DNA from: Bradyrhizobium sp. LHD-71
GTDB lineage: Bacteria > Pseudomonadota > Alphaproteobacteria > Rhizobiales > Xanthobacteraceae
Direction of reading: 5' to 3'
Assembly (NCBI RefSeq): GCF_031157255.1
Contig: NZ_JAVIFX010000013.1
Coordinates: 124,001 to 188,000 of the forward strand
DNA length: 64,000 bases
Shown: one piece after another, positions 33,017 to 41,746 of the stretch
Layout: each line of letters starts with the position of its first letter
How positions within the stretch are numbered: the stretch's first letter is position 1
The notes under the pieces: model-generated
The model's input: the letters and a program-made list of their open reading frames with translations, nothing else
Told to the model about the DNA's origin: nothing
Database searches by the model: none
Position numbers and translations under genes: made by a program

Positions 33017-33871
33017 ATGATCGATCCGTCCGTACAGCGCTCGGTGCTGGTCGGCCTGGTCGGTGCCGGCATCCAGGCGTCGCGCACCCCGGCTCTGCAT
33101 GAACGCGAGGGGGCCGCGCAGGGATTGCATTACATGTATCGGCTGATCGATCTCGATACGCCCGGCCTTTCGGGCGCCGGTCTGGCGGATATCCTCAGCG
33201 CGGCGGATCGATTCGGCTTTGCCGGACTGAACATCACGCATCCCTGCAAGCAGACGGCGCTGTCACATCTCGATGAGTTATCGGCGGAGGCAGCGATGCT
33301 GGCTGCGGTGAACACCGTTGTCTTCAAGGACGGCCGCCGCATGGGCCACAACACCGATCGATCGGGATTCGAGCGGAGCTTCACACGCAACCTGCCCGAT
33401 GTGCGCCGGCGCTGCGTCGCTCTGTTCGGCGCGGGCGGGGCCGGTGCGGCGGTGGCCTGCGCCCTGCTGCGACTCGGCGTGGACGAGTTGCTGATTGTCG
33501 ACACGGAGCAGAGCCGCGCAGCCACTGTGGCTGCCACGATGCGCGGCGAGTTCGGGCCTCGGGTGCGCGCCGAGGCGGATGCCGCTCAGGCGATGCGACA
33601 GGCCGACGGAGTTGTGAATGCGACGCCGGTCGGCATGGCGCGGTATCCAGGCATGGCGGTTGAGACAGGCTGGTTGCGGACGGACATGTGGGTTGCCGAC
33701 ATCGTCTACTTTCCGCTCGAGACCGAGCTGTTGCGCCAGGCGCGATTGCAGGGATGCCGCACCATGGATGGTGGTGACATGGCAGTGTTTCAGGCGGCCG
33801 ACGCGTTTCGCTTGTTCACAGGCCTGGAGCCGGATACCGGTCGCATGCTGAGACATTTCCGCTCCATGTAG
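33017..33871 (+). CDS. Shikimate/quinate dehydrogenase, AroE family
   Basis: 284-residue oxidoreductase interconverting shikimate (or quinate) with its 3-dehydro form. Visible: SRTPALHEREG (substrate loop; SxTPxxH), GLNITHPCKQTAL with catalytic Lys, AVNTVVF, GHNTDRSGFERSF with catalytic Asp, GAGGAGAAVACALLRLG (dinucleotide-binding GAGGAG) and NATPVGM. After the nucleotide loop the sequence reads VDTEQSRA; an acidic residue here is more usual for NAD than NADP enzymes, as in catabolic quinate/shikimate dehydrogenases. Nine bases behind aroQ. With AroQ and QuiC1 it gives a complete path from quinate/shikimate to protocatechuate. Confidence 0.9.
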   Translation: MIDPSVQRSVLVGLVGAGIQASRTPALHEREGAAQGLHYMYRLIDLDTPGLSGAGLADILSAADRFGFAGLNITHPCKQTALSHLDELSAEAAMLAAVNTVVFKDGRRMGHNTDRSGFERSFTRNLPDVRRRCVALFGAGGAGAAVACALLRLGVDELLIVDTEQSRAATVAATMRGEFGPRVRAEADAAQAMRQADGVVNATPVGMARYPGMAVETGWLRTDMWVADIVYFPLETELLRQARLQGCRTMDGGDMAVFQAADAFRLFTGLEPDTGRMLRHFRSM

Positions 33872-34054
33872 CGGCAAACCTGCTCACAGGTCGTCTCGAA
33901 CCCGTATCGCAAATGTTCATCAGTACCTTTTCGATGTCGGCCGTTGTCTCGAGCACCACGTGGCTTCGTTCAGCGCATCCTCCGATCGGGGGAGGGAGCC
34001 GGCCGCGATTGTGATACAGTTGCTTTATGCCTGGTCCGGACCACGGAGCCGACG

Positions 34055-35191
34055 ATGGCGGGCGATGAAGGACTTATTGACCAAATCTATTCTGTCGTAG
34101 CTGACCCGGCCCGCTGGCCAAGCCTGCTGACATCAGTTTCCGATCAGATCGGCAGCCTTGGCGGAATGGCCGCTTACGTCAACCTTGGGCGTGGCGAGAG
34201 CATGATGGAGATCGGCCGGCTATCGCCTGTTTTTGCCAAGGTGTTCGAGGATCGCCATCTCGCCAACCCTTGGACCAAAGCGATGCAAAGAGTGATCCCC
34301 AACCGACGTGTCGTGATGATGTCGTCGCTGGTCCCTTTTTCATCGGTCAGCAAAACGCCTTTCCACGCGGATGTGTTGGCTCCAGGAGCAATCGTGGATG
34401 GGATGAGCATCATGTTGCCCTCGTTAGCGATTGACGGTGGTTACGGCGGTCTTCATTTCTCAATTCAGCGCAGGCGTGAGAAATGGACGTCGGAGACTGC
34501 ACGGCAGCTCGAAAGGCTTGCCCCCCATCTCTGTCGGGCGTTGGAAGCCTGCATCAAGCTTGCGCCGCTGATCGACGGCACCAGGCAGATTGAACGTGTC
34601 CTGAGCCTGATGCCGAGCGCTGCACTGTTGATTGATGGGCAGCGGCGCGTCAGGTTTGCCAACGCCGCGGCAGAGCAGCTTTTTGTTGCTCGCGACGGGC
34701 TTTCCCTCGACCGGGAAAGGCAGCTGCAAGTTGGCAACCCGTTTCCGGCAGAAAACGCTGCGTTCTCGCGCGCACTGACGGAAGCGCTCGATGTCGCCTC
34801 CGGCGAGGATCGTCGCATCGGCGAGCCGGTGAAAATCACACGTCTGTCCGGTGCAGGATCCTTGCTGGTGGTTCCGGTGCCTCTTCCAAAGCCGGTTTTC
34901 GAGCTTTGGAAGGTCGTCGAATCTGCTCGCGCACTGGTTCTCGTTCTGGATCCCAACGCGCGGCAGGAAAATGCGATCAAGGGACTGCGCAGCGCGTTCG
35001 GGCTGACTGCAGCGGAAGCGCGCGTCGCCAGTCTGGTCGCAAGCGGCCTAAGCGGCCCGCAGACCGCAAACGTGCTGGGTGTCACGGCAGCAACCGTGAA
35101 GACGCATCTGGCTCGCTCGTTCGAGAAGACGGGCACGCGCTCCCAGGTTGCGCTTGCCCGCCTGCTGTCGGGCATGCCGGTCTTTGATTGA
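34055..35191 (+). CDS. LuxR-type helix-turn-helix transcriptional regulator
   Basis: 378 residues from ATG 34055 (MAGDEGLIDQIYSVVADPARW). The C-terminal LuxR HTH spans about 312-372 (FGLTAAEARVASLVASGLSG, then VTAATVKTHLARSFEKTGTRSQVALARLL). A PAS-like segment lies around 185-230 (LMPSAALLIDGQRRVRFANAAAEQLF). The N-terminal 170 residues are of the type found in many rhizobial regulators that begin LIDxIY. It is neither an autoinducer-binding LuxR nor a receiver-domain protein. It stands before the unknown 35341/37140 gene pair, with about 150 bases between, and may regulate it. Confidence 0.88.
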   Translation: MAGDEGLIDQIYSVVADPARWPSLLTSVSDQIGSLGGMAAYVNLGRGESMMEIGRLSPVFAKVFEDRHLANPWTKAMQRVIPNRRVVMMSSLVPFSSVSKTPFHADVLAPGAIVDGMSIMLPSLAIDGGYGGLHFSIQRRREKWTSETARQLERLAPHLCRALEACIKLAPLIDGTRQIERVLSLMPSAALLIDGQRRVRFANAAAEQLFVARDGLSLDRERQLQVGNPFPAENAAFSRALTEALDVASGEDRRIGEPVKITRLSGAGSLLVVPVPLPKPVFELWKVVESARALVLVLDPNARQENAIKGLRSAFGLTAAEARVASLVASGLSGPQTANVLGVTAATVKTHLARSFEKTGTRSQVALARLLSGMPVFD

Positions 35192-35340
35192 TCCATTTCA
35201 CGTCCAGACCGGCATGATGCAGAAAGCGCGCGCGTTTGCGGAAGTACTGGATCAATTGATTTGCGCGCTTGAGTGTCTTCCTGGCTACAAATGTAGCCGC
35301 GACTCCCGAACCAAGCTGTCCACTGACGTTGGAGGTGATC

Positions 35341-37128
35341 GTGCGCTTCGGCAAATTGTCATTGTGCCTGATGGTCATTGTCGTATTCATCAGCAGCCAG
35401 TGCTTTGCAATTGATCAGCCTTTCGATTGGTATGGGAGTTTCGGTCCGGATCGCGTTGAAGTGTCGTTTCTGATGGACACGGATGGTCGACAGAAGGTCG
35501 TCATCTATAAATTGTCGAAGGATCGATTTCTTTGCGATGAGCAGACGCCGATCGCAGAAGGCATCGTGCGTCCTGCTCGCGCGGACACGCTGCGTCTCAC
35601 ACTGGCCCTGTCGAATGGTTCGACTGCCGACGTCGTCTTGAAGCCGTCACGTGTGACTGTTGGTGGAATTCCCTACCTCCAGCTTACAGGCAAGCTGACT
35701 CAGAAAGGACGGGAAACGCCATTGTCGATCAAGGGTATCGTCGACAATAAATTCAAGCAGAGATTGAACAACTGCATATTCGAAGGGCAGTCTTCGTCTA
35801 CTGGAACACAGGTGGATTATGCACCTGGTCTGCTCCACGCATTGATCCGACCGAGCATGCAGGCCTCTTTCGAAAGAAAGGTCAAGGAAGCCGGTTTCGC
35901 CTGGCGATCGCCTGCAAGCGGTCATCGGACACCGTTTTCATCGTATGAAGGAGAGCCGAGCAATCTGATGGAGATCAGCGGCATTTCGGCAGGGGACGAG
36001 GGAAAAGTTGGAGACGATCTGCTCAAACAGGATTTCATCCTGGATGTCCAGCGAGTGAGGCGTCCGCACGATAAACTGCCGGAAAACAACAGCGCCTGGG
36101 TCGGCCAGTTGGGGGACAGTCAAGTCATCTACAACGGCTATGGTCGTTTGACGCCGGCAAACTGCGACTATGATGCGGAAGGCACGCCGTTTTACCTTCA
36201 TCTGCAAGACATAAGCACCTACACGCTCGTCCTCGGAGAAAAGTCGGGCAGATCCGTTGAGGTGAGCTCCAAGAGACAATTTTCTGTCGAACGGGGTATT
36301 CCTGTCGAAAGGATCGAGACGTCCGATTTCGACCTGGATGGAAAGAAGACCAGGCTGGCATTGAAAAGGGCGTTGGCCGGCTTCGAGCTGAGACTCAGTC
36401 GTTGCAGCGAGGTCGGACCTGAATCTGAAATCCTCAACGTCGTAGTCTATCCTGATGCCGAGCAGGAGGCGCGCGACTATTTTACGCAAAGACAGTTCGA
36501 CTGGACGACCCGTCGCTATGCTGCTCAGGAGGCAATCAACATCTATACCCTGAGCGTGCCGGTGGGGTCCGAGGTCGACGAAGTGGCAACGCTCAAGAGG
36601 CTGTCCTGGGTCGTTGACGTATGGCGACAGCCTGCAGGCGCCGGCACCCCCCCGCAACCGCTGTATTTTCCGGCACGCTCAGTTTATCGGACGCTCAGCG
36701 AGGACCAGGAGAATCTGCGCGTGAAGCTACGCAACGCGTTGCAGGATCTTTTCGTCAAAGTCCCGATCGATGACTCGATGCTGGCAATTGAAGGAAGGGG
36801 GCTTCGATATGCGTTTGCGGTTGAAGCACCTATGGATGTCTTGGGGAATTCGAGTTTCAAAGGCTTCTGGATAAAGGCGAAAGTGCTGTTCGAGTTCAGC
36901 CGTACCTTGAACCAGGAGGATGAAACGAAAGCGCACGATACGATGCTGGTGGGAATTCCCGACGCCTGGCTTGCTCGTTGGCCCTCGCCGACGAAGCCGC
37001 CCCCGGAGGGACACTACGATCATCTCAGCCCTACTGGCGGCGATCGATCCAAGAACTTCGATTCGATGAAGTGGCTGCAGCAGACGATCGTTGATCGTCT
37101 GCGCGTGCAATGGTCGGGAATTGAATGA
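35341..37128 (+). CDS. Unrecognised exported protein (595 aa)
   Basis: Start GTG 35341 is chosen because GGAGG at 35331-35335 precedes it and it gives a clean signal peptide (VRFGKLSLCLMVIVVFISSQCFA, cleaved before IDQPFDW). The mature protein is soluble and rich in beta-type sequence, with no further membrane segment. No motif that I recognise appears. Notable stretches: WYGSFGPDRVEVSFLMD near the N-terminus, RRPHDKLPENNSAWVGQLGD, a charged SEDQENLRVKLRNALQDLF, and FKGFWIKAKVLFEFSR near the C-terminus. It is followed 11 bases later by a membrane-protein gene, suggesting that the two act together at the envelope. Base composition is slightly more AT-rich than the neighbouring operons. Confidence 0.75.
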   Translation: MRFGKLSLCLMVIVVFISSQCFAIDQPFDWYGSFGPDRVEVSFLMDTDGRQKVVIYKLSKDRFLCDEQTPIAEGIVRPARADTLRLTLALSNGSTADVVLKPSRVTVGGIPYLQLTGKLTQKGRETPLSIKGIVDNKFKQRLNNCIFEGQSSSTGTQVDYAPGLLHALIRPSMQASFERKVKEAGFAWRSPASGHRTPFSSYEGEPSNLMEISGISAGDEGKVGDDLLKQDFILDVQRVRRPHDKLPENNSAWVGQLGDSQVIYNGYGRLTPANCDYDAEGTPFYLHLQDISTYTLVLGEKSGRSVEVSSKRQFSVERGIPVERIETSDFDLDGKKTRLALKRALAGFELRLSRCSEVGPESEILNVVVYPDAEQEARDYFTQRQFDWTTRRYAAQEAINIYTLSVPVGSEVDEVATLKRLSWVVDVWRQPAGAGTPPQPLYFPARSVYRTLSEDQENLRVKLRNALQDLFVKVPIDDSMLAIEGRGLRYAFAVEAPMDVLGNSSFKGFWIKAKVLFEFSRTLNQEDETKAHDTMLVGIPDAWLARWPSPTKPPPEGHYDHLSPTGGDRSKNFDSMKWLQQTIVDRLRVQWSGIE

Positions 37129-37139
37129 GGGGGAATCTC

Positions 37140-37565
37140 ATGGTCGGGCGGAACTATGTGAAGACAGTTGTAGGTTGGTCGATCATAGCGGGACACTTTG
37201 GTATCATTCTCTACATCTTCTTTGGAAAGGCAGATACCTGGGATGTGAATCGTCAGTTGTCTGCCGCACTCACGGTCGCGCCGGTGTTCGCGGCGTACTT
37301 TGTCGCCGTCGTCAAAAGCTTCGTTGATTCAAGCGAGGAACGAGGCCCGGGCAAGCTGGTCAATTGGAACTACGCGTTCGTGTCGTTCATTATACCGGCG
37401 TTTCTGATGGCTGGTGTGTTCTACGTGGTTCACGTGTTTCCGACCGAGCAGTTCTCGAAGCCTGAATCGCTTCAGCAGGCGTTGGCAGGCCTCGAGGTTC
37501 TGCTGGGAGGTGTCGTCGGATACGTTGTCGACAGTCTTTTTCCGCGACTTGAAAAGACCGCATAG
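37140..37565 (+). CDS. Unrecognised membrane protein (141 aa)
   Basis: From ATG 37140 (MVGRNYVKTVVGWSIIAG), with GGGGGA upstream; an ATG at 37125 overlapping the previous stop is an alternative. Four hydrophobic segments: about 9-27, 39-58, 80-101 and 118-134. The order (two helices, the charged VVKSFVDSSEERGPGK loop, two helices) gives no family match that I know. Probably co-translated with the exported protein at 35341 and likely anchors it or forms a complex with it. Confidence 0.72.
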   Translation: MVGRNYVKTVVGWSIIAGHFGIILYIFFGKADTWDVNRQLSAALTVAPVFAAYFVAVVKSFVDSSEERGPGKLVNWNYAFVSFIIPAFLMAGVFYVVHVFPTEQFSKPESLQQALAGLEVLLGGVVGYVVDSLFPRLEKTA

Positions 37566-37709
37566 GGTGAGAGGCCTCCATGACGAGGGTATCGGCGGCG
37601 GCGCGGACGAGTGTTGCGGCAAAGCTCGCGGAGCGGAGCGTTCGTCGGAACCACCTGCTGAGTCGATGAGGGCCCGTCGCGCCCGATACAAGGATCGGAA
37701 GGGATCGCC

Positions 37710-39344
37710 ATGAAGGGATCGGATCTTCTCGTCGCTGCACTCGAGAACGAAGGAGTGGACAGGGTCTTCGGTGTTCCGGGCGAAGAAAATCTCGATGTCG
37801 TCGAAAGTCTGCGCCGTTCGTCGATCGATCTGGTGGTGACCCGCCACGAGCAGCCGGCTGCATTCATGGCCGCGACGCACGGACGGCTGACCGGCAAGCC
37901 GGGCGTTGCGCTTTCCACGCTTGGCCCCGGTGCGCTCAACTTCACCACCGCCGCGGCCTATGCATATCTCGGCGGCATGCCGATGGTGCTTATCACCGGG
38001 CAGAAGGCGATCCACCAAAGCCGGCAGGCGCTGTTCCAGATCGTCGACGTGGTGGCGACGATGCGTCCTTTGACCAAACAGGCGAAACAGATCGTCAGCG
38101 CTGCCAGCATTCCGACATTGGTCCGCGATGCGTTCCGAACCTCGATGGAGGAGCGCCCCGGTCCCGTGCACCTTGAGCTGCCCGAGGATGTCGCAGCCGA
38201 GGAGGCGGGCGACGCGCAGCTCGTGCCGGCGCATGCCAATGAGCCTCCGGTACCGTCGGCGGACGCGATCGAGCGGGCGGCCGAACTCATCCTGGCCGCG
38301 AAATGTCCGTTGCTGATGTTCGGTGCAGGCGCGAGCCGGCCTCAGCTTGCACCGGCGCTCGCCGATTTCGTGCGCCGTGTCCGCATCCCCTTCTTCAATA
38401 CACAGATGGGCAAGGGCTCTGTCGGCGGCGCTTCGGATTTCTATGTCGGCACGGCCGCCTTGAGTGAGCGGGACTACGTTCACAAGGCAATCGATCGCGC
38501 GGACCTGATCGTCACCATCGGCCACGAGACGGTCGAGAAGCCGCCGTTCCTGATGACCCGCGGCCGGCATCAGGTCGTCCATATCGGCTTCACCTCGGCC
38601 ACGGTCGAGCAGGTCTATTTCCCGCAGGCGGAAGTGATCGGCGATCTCGCAAAGGGGCTCGACCAGCTCGCAGCCCGCCTCGCGGGCAGGCTCAACGTGA
38701 ATCCGGATTGGGTGGCCGTGCGCCGCGATATCCTGGATCACATTGCCGAACGGGCTGAGGAGGACCGCTTTCCGCTGACGCCGCAGCGGATCGTCCATGA
38801 CGTGAGACGCGTGATGCCGGCCGACGGCATCGTCGCGCTCGACAACGGCATGTACAAGATCTGGTTTGCACGCAACTATCGGACCGACGTCGCCAACACG
38901 CTGCTGCTCGATAATGCCTTGGCGACAATGGGAGCGGGCCTGCCGTCGGGCATGATGGCCGCTCTGCTATATCCGAAGCGACGGGTGCTCGTGGTGGCGG
39001 GCGACGGCGGCTTCATGATGAACAGCCAGGAGTTGGAGACCGCGCAGCGGCTCAAACTGAATCTCGTGGTGTTGATCATTGAGGATCACGCCTATGGCAT
39101 GATCCGCTGGAAGCAGGCCATCGACGGCTTCTCGGACTGGGGCCTGACGTTCGACAATCCCGACTTCGTCGCGTACGCGGCCGCCTATGGTGCCAAGGGC
39201 CGGCGCGTCGGTGCGGCGGACGATCTGGTGCCGGCACTCGAAGATGCGTTCACCGCCGGCGGCGTGCACCTGATCGCCGTTCCGATCGACTATTCCGAAA
39301 ACGTGCGCGTTCTGGTCGACGAGCTGAAGCCGATGCAGGACTGA
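37710..39344 (+). CDS. Acetolactate synthase-like thiamine-diphosphate enzyme (large subunit)
   Basis: 544-residue ThDP enzyme. N-terminal PYR domain with catalytic Glu47 (VTRHEQPAAFMAATHGRLTG), LSTLGPGALNF and GQKAIHQSRQALFQIVDVV; central domain about 190-320; C-terminal ThDP domain with GDGGFMMNSQELETAQ and EDHAYGMIRWKQ. It most resembles stand-alone catabolic-type acetolactate synthases; no small regulatory subunit gene is adjacent. Start ATG 37710 follows GGAAGGGA. Its last 41 codons plus stop (39222-39344) reappear, diverged and shortened, at 50927-51031. Confidence 0.88.
   Translation: MKGSDLLVAALENEGVDRVFGVPGEENLDVVESLRRSSIDLVVTRHEQPAAFMAATHGRLTGKPGVALSTLGPGALNFTTAAAYAYLGGMPMVLITGQKAIHQSRQALFQIVDVVATMRPLTKQAKQIVSAASIPTLVRDAFRTSMEERPGPVHLELPEDVAAEEAGDAQLVPAHANEPPVPSADAIERAAELILAAKCPLLMFGAGASRPQLAPALADFVRRVRIPFFNTQMGKGSVGGASDFYVGTAALSERDYVHKAIDRADLIVTIGHETVEKPPFLMTRGRHQVVHIGFTSATVEQVYFPQAEVIGDLAKGLDQLAARLAGRLNVNPDWVAVRRDILDHIAERAEEDRFPLTPQRIVHDVRRVMPADGIVALDNGMYKIWFARNYRTDVANTLLLDNALATMGAGLPSGMMAALLYPKRRVLVVAGDGGFMMNSQELETAQRLKLNLVVLIIEDHAYGMIRWKQAIDGFSDWGLTFDNPDFVAYAAAYGAKGRRVGAADDLVPALEDAFTAGGVHLIAVPIDYSENVRVLVDELKPMQD
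39222..39344 (+). repeat. Left copy of a direct repeat: 3' end of the acetolactate-synthase gene
   Basis: The 3' terminal 123 bases of the intact gene (from GATCTGGTGCCGGC to the TGA). The degenerate partner is at 50927-51031, in the same orientation. Over the 105 aligned bases I count 13 differences (about 88% identity), plus an 18-base in-frame gap in the right copy. The two copies enclose 39345-50926. Confidence 0.8.
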
Positions 39345-39403
39345 CCAAAGCAAATCCCAAGACGAGACCGGCTGCCAGCGCGGTGCGCGCGGGCTTCGGC
39401 GCG

Positions 39404-40402
39404 TCAGTGGGTCGCGAACAGCTCCTGCACCGCGTCGGGGTCGCTGGTCTTGGTGAGCGCGAGCGACAGCAGCACCCGCGCCTTCTGCGGGTTGAGGTTA
39501 TCGGCGCCGATCATGCGGTTGGTGCTGAGGTAGGTGCGGCGGGCGACCCGGCCGCTTCCCGCGCGGCTGGACTGCACGATCAGGACGCCGGCCTGCGCGG
39601 CCTTCTCTGCCGCCTCGCGCTCCAGCGGAGCCGTCAGGCCCGGCGCGAGTCCGGCGGAAACCAGGCCGCGTGCCCCTGCGGCCACGAAGGCATCCACCGC
39701 GACGCCGTCGGATCCCGCATAGGAATAGACGATATCCACGCGCGGAAGTTCGGTGATTTCAGCGATATCGAAGGCAGATTGGAGCGTGTGCCGCCGGAGC
39801 GGCGCGCGATAGAAATAGACCCCGTCGCCGTCGATGTGGCCGAGCAGGCCAAAGTCCCGGCTCTGGAAGGTCTGCAAACGATAGGTCGAGGTCTTAGTGG
39901 CGTCTCGGGCGCTATGGATCTCGTCGTTGAGAACCACCAGGACTCCCTTGCCGCGTGCGTTGGAGTCGATCGCCGTCCGGACCGCGCCGACGAGGTTCAT
40001 CCCCACATCGGAGCTGAGGGCGCTGGCCGGGCGCTGCGCGCCCACCAGCACGACCGGCTTGTCCGTCTTCAACACCAGAGTGAGGAAGTAGGCCGTCTCT
40101 TCAAGAGTCGCCGTGCCGTGGAGGATAACGAAACCGGCAACGTCGGCCTCATCCCGCGCGATTCTGGTGACGAGTTGTGCAAGCTCGATCCAGTCCGTCG
40201 GCGAAATCTTGGTGCTTCCCACTGCGCGGAATGGCAGCGGAACGAGGTCAGCGAACTGCGCCGCCTCGGGCACCCGCTCAATGGCTTCCGCGGGCTCCAT
40301 CTTGCGACCCGTCTCGGGGTAGTTCAGCACCTCCAGTGAATGGGCGCCTATGGAGGAGATGGTTCCTCCGGTACCGATGATAGCGATCCTTGGCTTGCTC
40401 AT
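39404..40402 (-). CDS. Asparaginase-family protein with altered active site
   Basis: 332-residue L-asparaginase-fold protein. The first catalytic Thr is present (T14 in IIGTGGTISS), and Lys170 of the T-D-K triad is present (ARDATKTSTY). The second motif reads HGTAT at 95-99, with Ala98 in place of the invariant Asp (normally HGTDT), and the GSQ substrate motif is GST. L-asparagine hydrolysis is therefore doubtful; another amide substrate is possible. No clear signal peptide, so cytoplasmic. It is the last gene of the leftward operon with the hydantoinase-like and CobW genes (5 bases from cobW), which supports an amide-processing role in that pathway. Confidence 0.88.
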   Translation of the reverse strand: MSKPRIAIIGTGGTISSIGAHSLEVLNYPETGRKMEPAEAIERVPEAAQFADLVPLPFRAVGSTKISPTDWIELAQLVTRIARDEADVAGFVILHGTATLEETAYFLTLVLKTDKPVVLVGAQRPASALSSDVGMNLVGAVRTAIDSNARGKGVLVVLNDEIHSARDATKTSTYRLQTFQSRDFGLLGHIDGDGVYFYRAPLRRHTLQSAFDIAEITELPRVDIVYSYAGSDGVAVDAFVAAGARGLVSAGLAPGLTAPLEREAAEKAAQAGVLIVQSSRAGSGRVARRTYLSTNRMIGADNLNPQKARVLLSLALTKTSDPDAVQELFATH

Positions 40403-40406
40403 GAAG

Positions 40407-41414
40407 CTATCCTGCTTGGGGCTGCGGTATCGGTTCTGCCGGTCGTGTCACGCTCGTGACCTCGGCTTCCAAGGCATCGAGCAAGAGGCCCGGCCATTGC
40501 TCCGGCAGATCGTGGCCGATCAGCACGATCCGCGTGCTGTGGTCCGGCGAGGGCCAGCCGGCGAGAAAGACCGGTTTGTGGATCATGTGCTGGACCGCAT
40601 GAATCGCCATGGGCTGGTCCGGCAGTTCTCGCACTGCGACCAGGCCCTTGGCGCGTAGCAACCTTGGCCCGAGGTGCCGTGCGAGGCCCTCCAGGAAGAG
40701 CGGCAGGGTCAGCGCCGACAGCGGTCGCTGGCGCGTGAGCGATATGGTGGAGAAGTTATGGCTGTGGCGTTGGGGCCGGACGCGCAGGGTCAGCGGCGCC
40801 CGCCCCGGCGGGTGCGCGCCGGTCATGTGACTGTTTCCGCCACTCTGTCCGTCCCAGTCACGTACGTCCATGATCTCGGCTGTCGGATTGATCCCGGCCA
40901 GCACGTCCCGCAGGCCGTCGGCGTCGCTTTCGGACAGATCCGCCTTGGTGACGAGCAGCACATCTGCGATGGCGACCTGCCGCCGGGACTCGGCGTAGCG
41001 TTGAAGCGTCGCGGTACCGGCAAGCGCATCGACCGCAGTGACCACGCCGCCGACCGCGAAGGCCGATCCTATCAGCCGATCGCCCGCCAGCGCCTGAAGG
41101 ATCGGCACGGGATCGGCGAGCCCGGAGGTTTCGATCATTACCCGATCGAATGCGATCTCGCCTATGGCGCGCCGTTGTTCCAGATGCGCGAGCGTCTGGG
41201 CGAGATCGGAGGATACTCGACAGCACAGGCACCCGTTGCTGAGGGTCACCACGGTTTCATCGCCCCGTTCTACCAGCTCATGGTCAAGCCCGATCTCGCC
41301 GAACTCGTTGATGACGACGGCGGTGCGCGCGAAGCTCGGACGGCGCAGGAGGCGCGACAGCAAGGTCGTCTTGCCGCTGCCGAGGAACCCGGTGAGGAGC
41401 GTGACCGGAATCAT
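40407..41414 (-). CDS. CobW/COG0523-family GTP-binding metallochaperone-like protein
   Basis: 335 residues from ATG 41414. GTPase motifs: Walker [13 protein letters not shown] (residues 7-18), [14 protein letters not shown], the metal-binding NGCLCCRV (CxCC), ETSGLADP (Walker B/switch region) and VTKADL as the guanine-specificity motif. A His-bearing segment follows ([14 protein letters not shown]). The family delivers metals, often zinc, to client enzymes. Here it is encoded between a metal-dependent hydantoinase-like enzyme and an amide hydrolase, so the amidohydrolase is a natural client (inference). The ATGA overlap with the preceding small gene implies coupled translation. Confidence 0.9.
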   Translation of the reverse strand: MIPVTLLTGFLGSGKTTLLSRLLRRPSFARTAVVINEFGEIGLDHELVERGDETVVTLSNGCLCCRVSSDLAQTLAHLEQRRAIGEIAFDRVMIETSGLADPVPILQALAGDRLIGSAFAVGGVVTAVDALAGTATLQRYAESRRQVAIADVLLVTKADLSESDADGLRDVLAGINPTAEIMDVRDWDGQSGGNSHMTGAHPPGRAPLTLRVRPQRHSHNFSTISLTRQRPLSALTLPLFLEGLARHLGPRLLRAKGLVAVRELPDQPMAIHAVQHMIHKPVFLAGWPSPDHSTRIVLIGHDLPEQWPGLLLDALEAEVTSVTRPAEPIPQPQAG

Positions 41415-41746
41415 GGCTCGCGCGGGGAGAGCCCGAGCCGTAGCGCGCTGGACGCGCCGGAGGGCACGCCGAGCGCATCGCGCACTGCATCGAGCACACC
41501 GAGAACGGAACTGCACGGCTGCGGGCGGGTGACGGAATCCTCTCCGTCGACAGCCACGATCCAGCGCGTCAGTCCGGAGGACGGATCGCAGGGCTCCACG
41601 GTGACGGTGGGCAAGCCAGCCTCGCCCTGCAGAATGATGCGACCCTCGTTGCCCGACAGTACCCGATGGCCCGCGCCCCATAATCCCACGCTTTCCGCGA
41701 GCAGGGCGCGCAATGTCGTCACGGTCTGGGCTTCGGCTAGAGACAT
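41411..41746 (-). CDS. Conserved-looking hypothetical protein (111 aa)
   Basis: From ATG 41746 ([24 protein letters not shown]). It overlaps the stop region of the hydantoinase-like gene (41737) by 10 bases, and its stop overlaps the cobW start (ATGA). The protein is soluble, alpha/beta in character ([33 protein letters not shown]), with two Cys residues (VEPCD, PQPCS). I do not recognise the family. Its position between a metalloenzyme and a metallochaperone suggests an accessory role for the hydantoinase-like enzyme. Confidence 0.75.
   Translation of the reverse strand: MSLAEAQTVTTLRALLAESVGLWGAGHRVLSGNEGRIILQGEAGLPTVTVEPCDPSSGLTRWIVAVDGEDSVTRPQPCSSVLGVLDAVRDALGVPSGASSALRLGLSPREP

Noticed and set aside
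34055-35191. Quorum-sensing LuxR regulator
   Set aside because: No autoinducer-binding domain features and no luxI-type gene; only the C-terminal HTH is LuxR-like.
35187-35256. Inverted repeat ATTGATCCA ... TGGATCAAT after the LuxR-type gene
   Set aside because: The arms are 9 bp but the loop is about 52 bases, with no T-run; not convincing as a terminator or operator.
37329-38798. 489-codon leftward frame opposite the acetolactate-synthase gene
   Set aside because: Antisense shadow of a gene with intact ThDP motifs; His/Arg/Asp-rich translation without fold signals.
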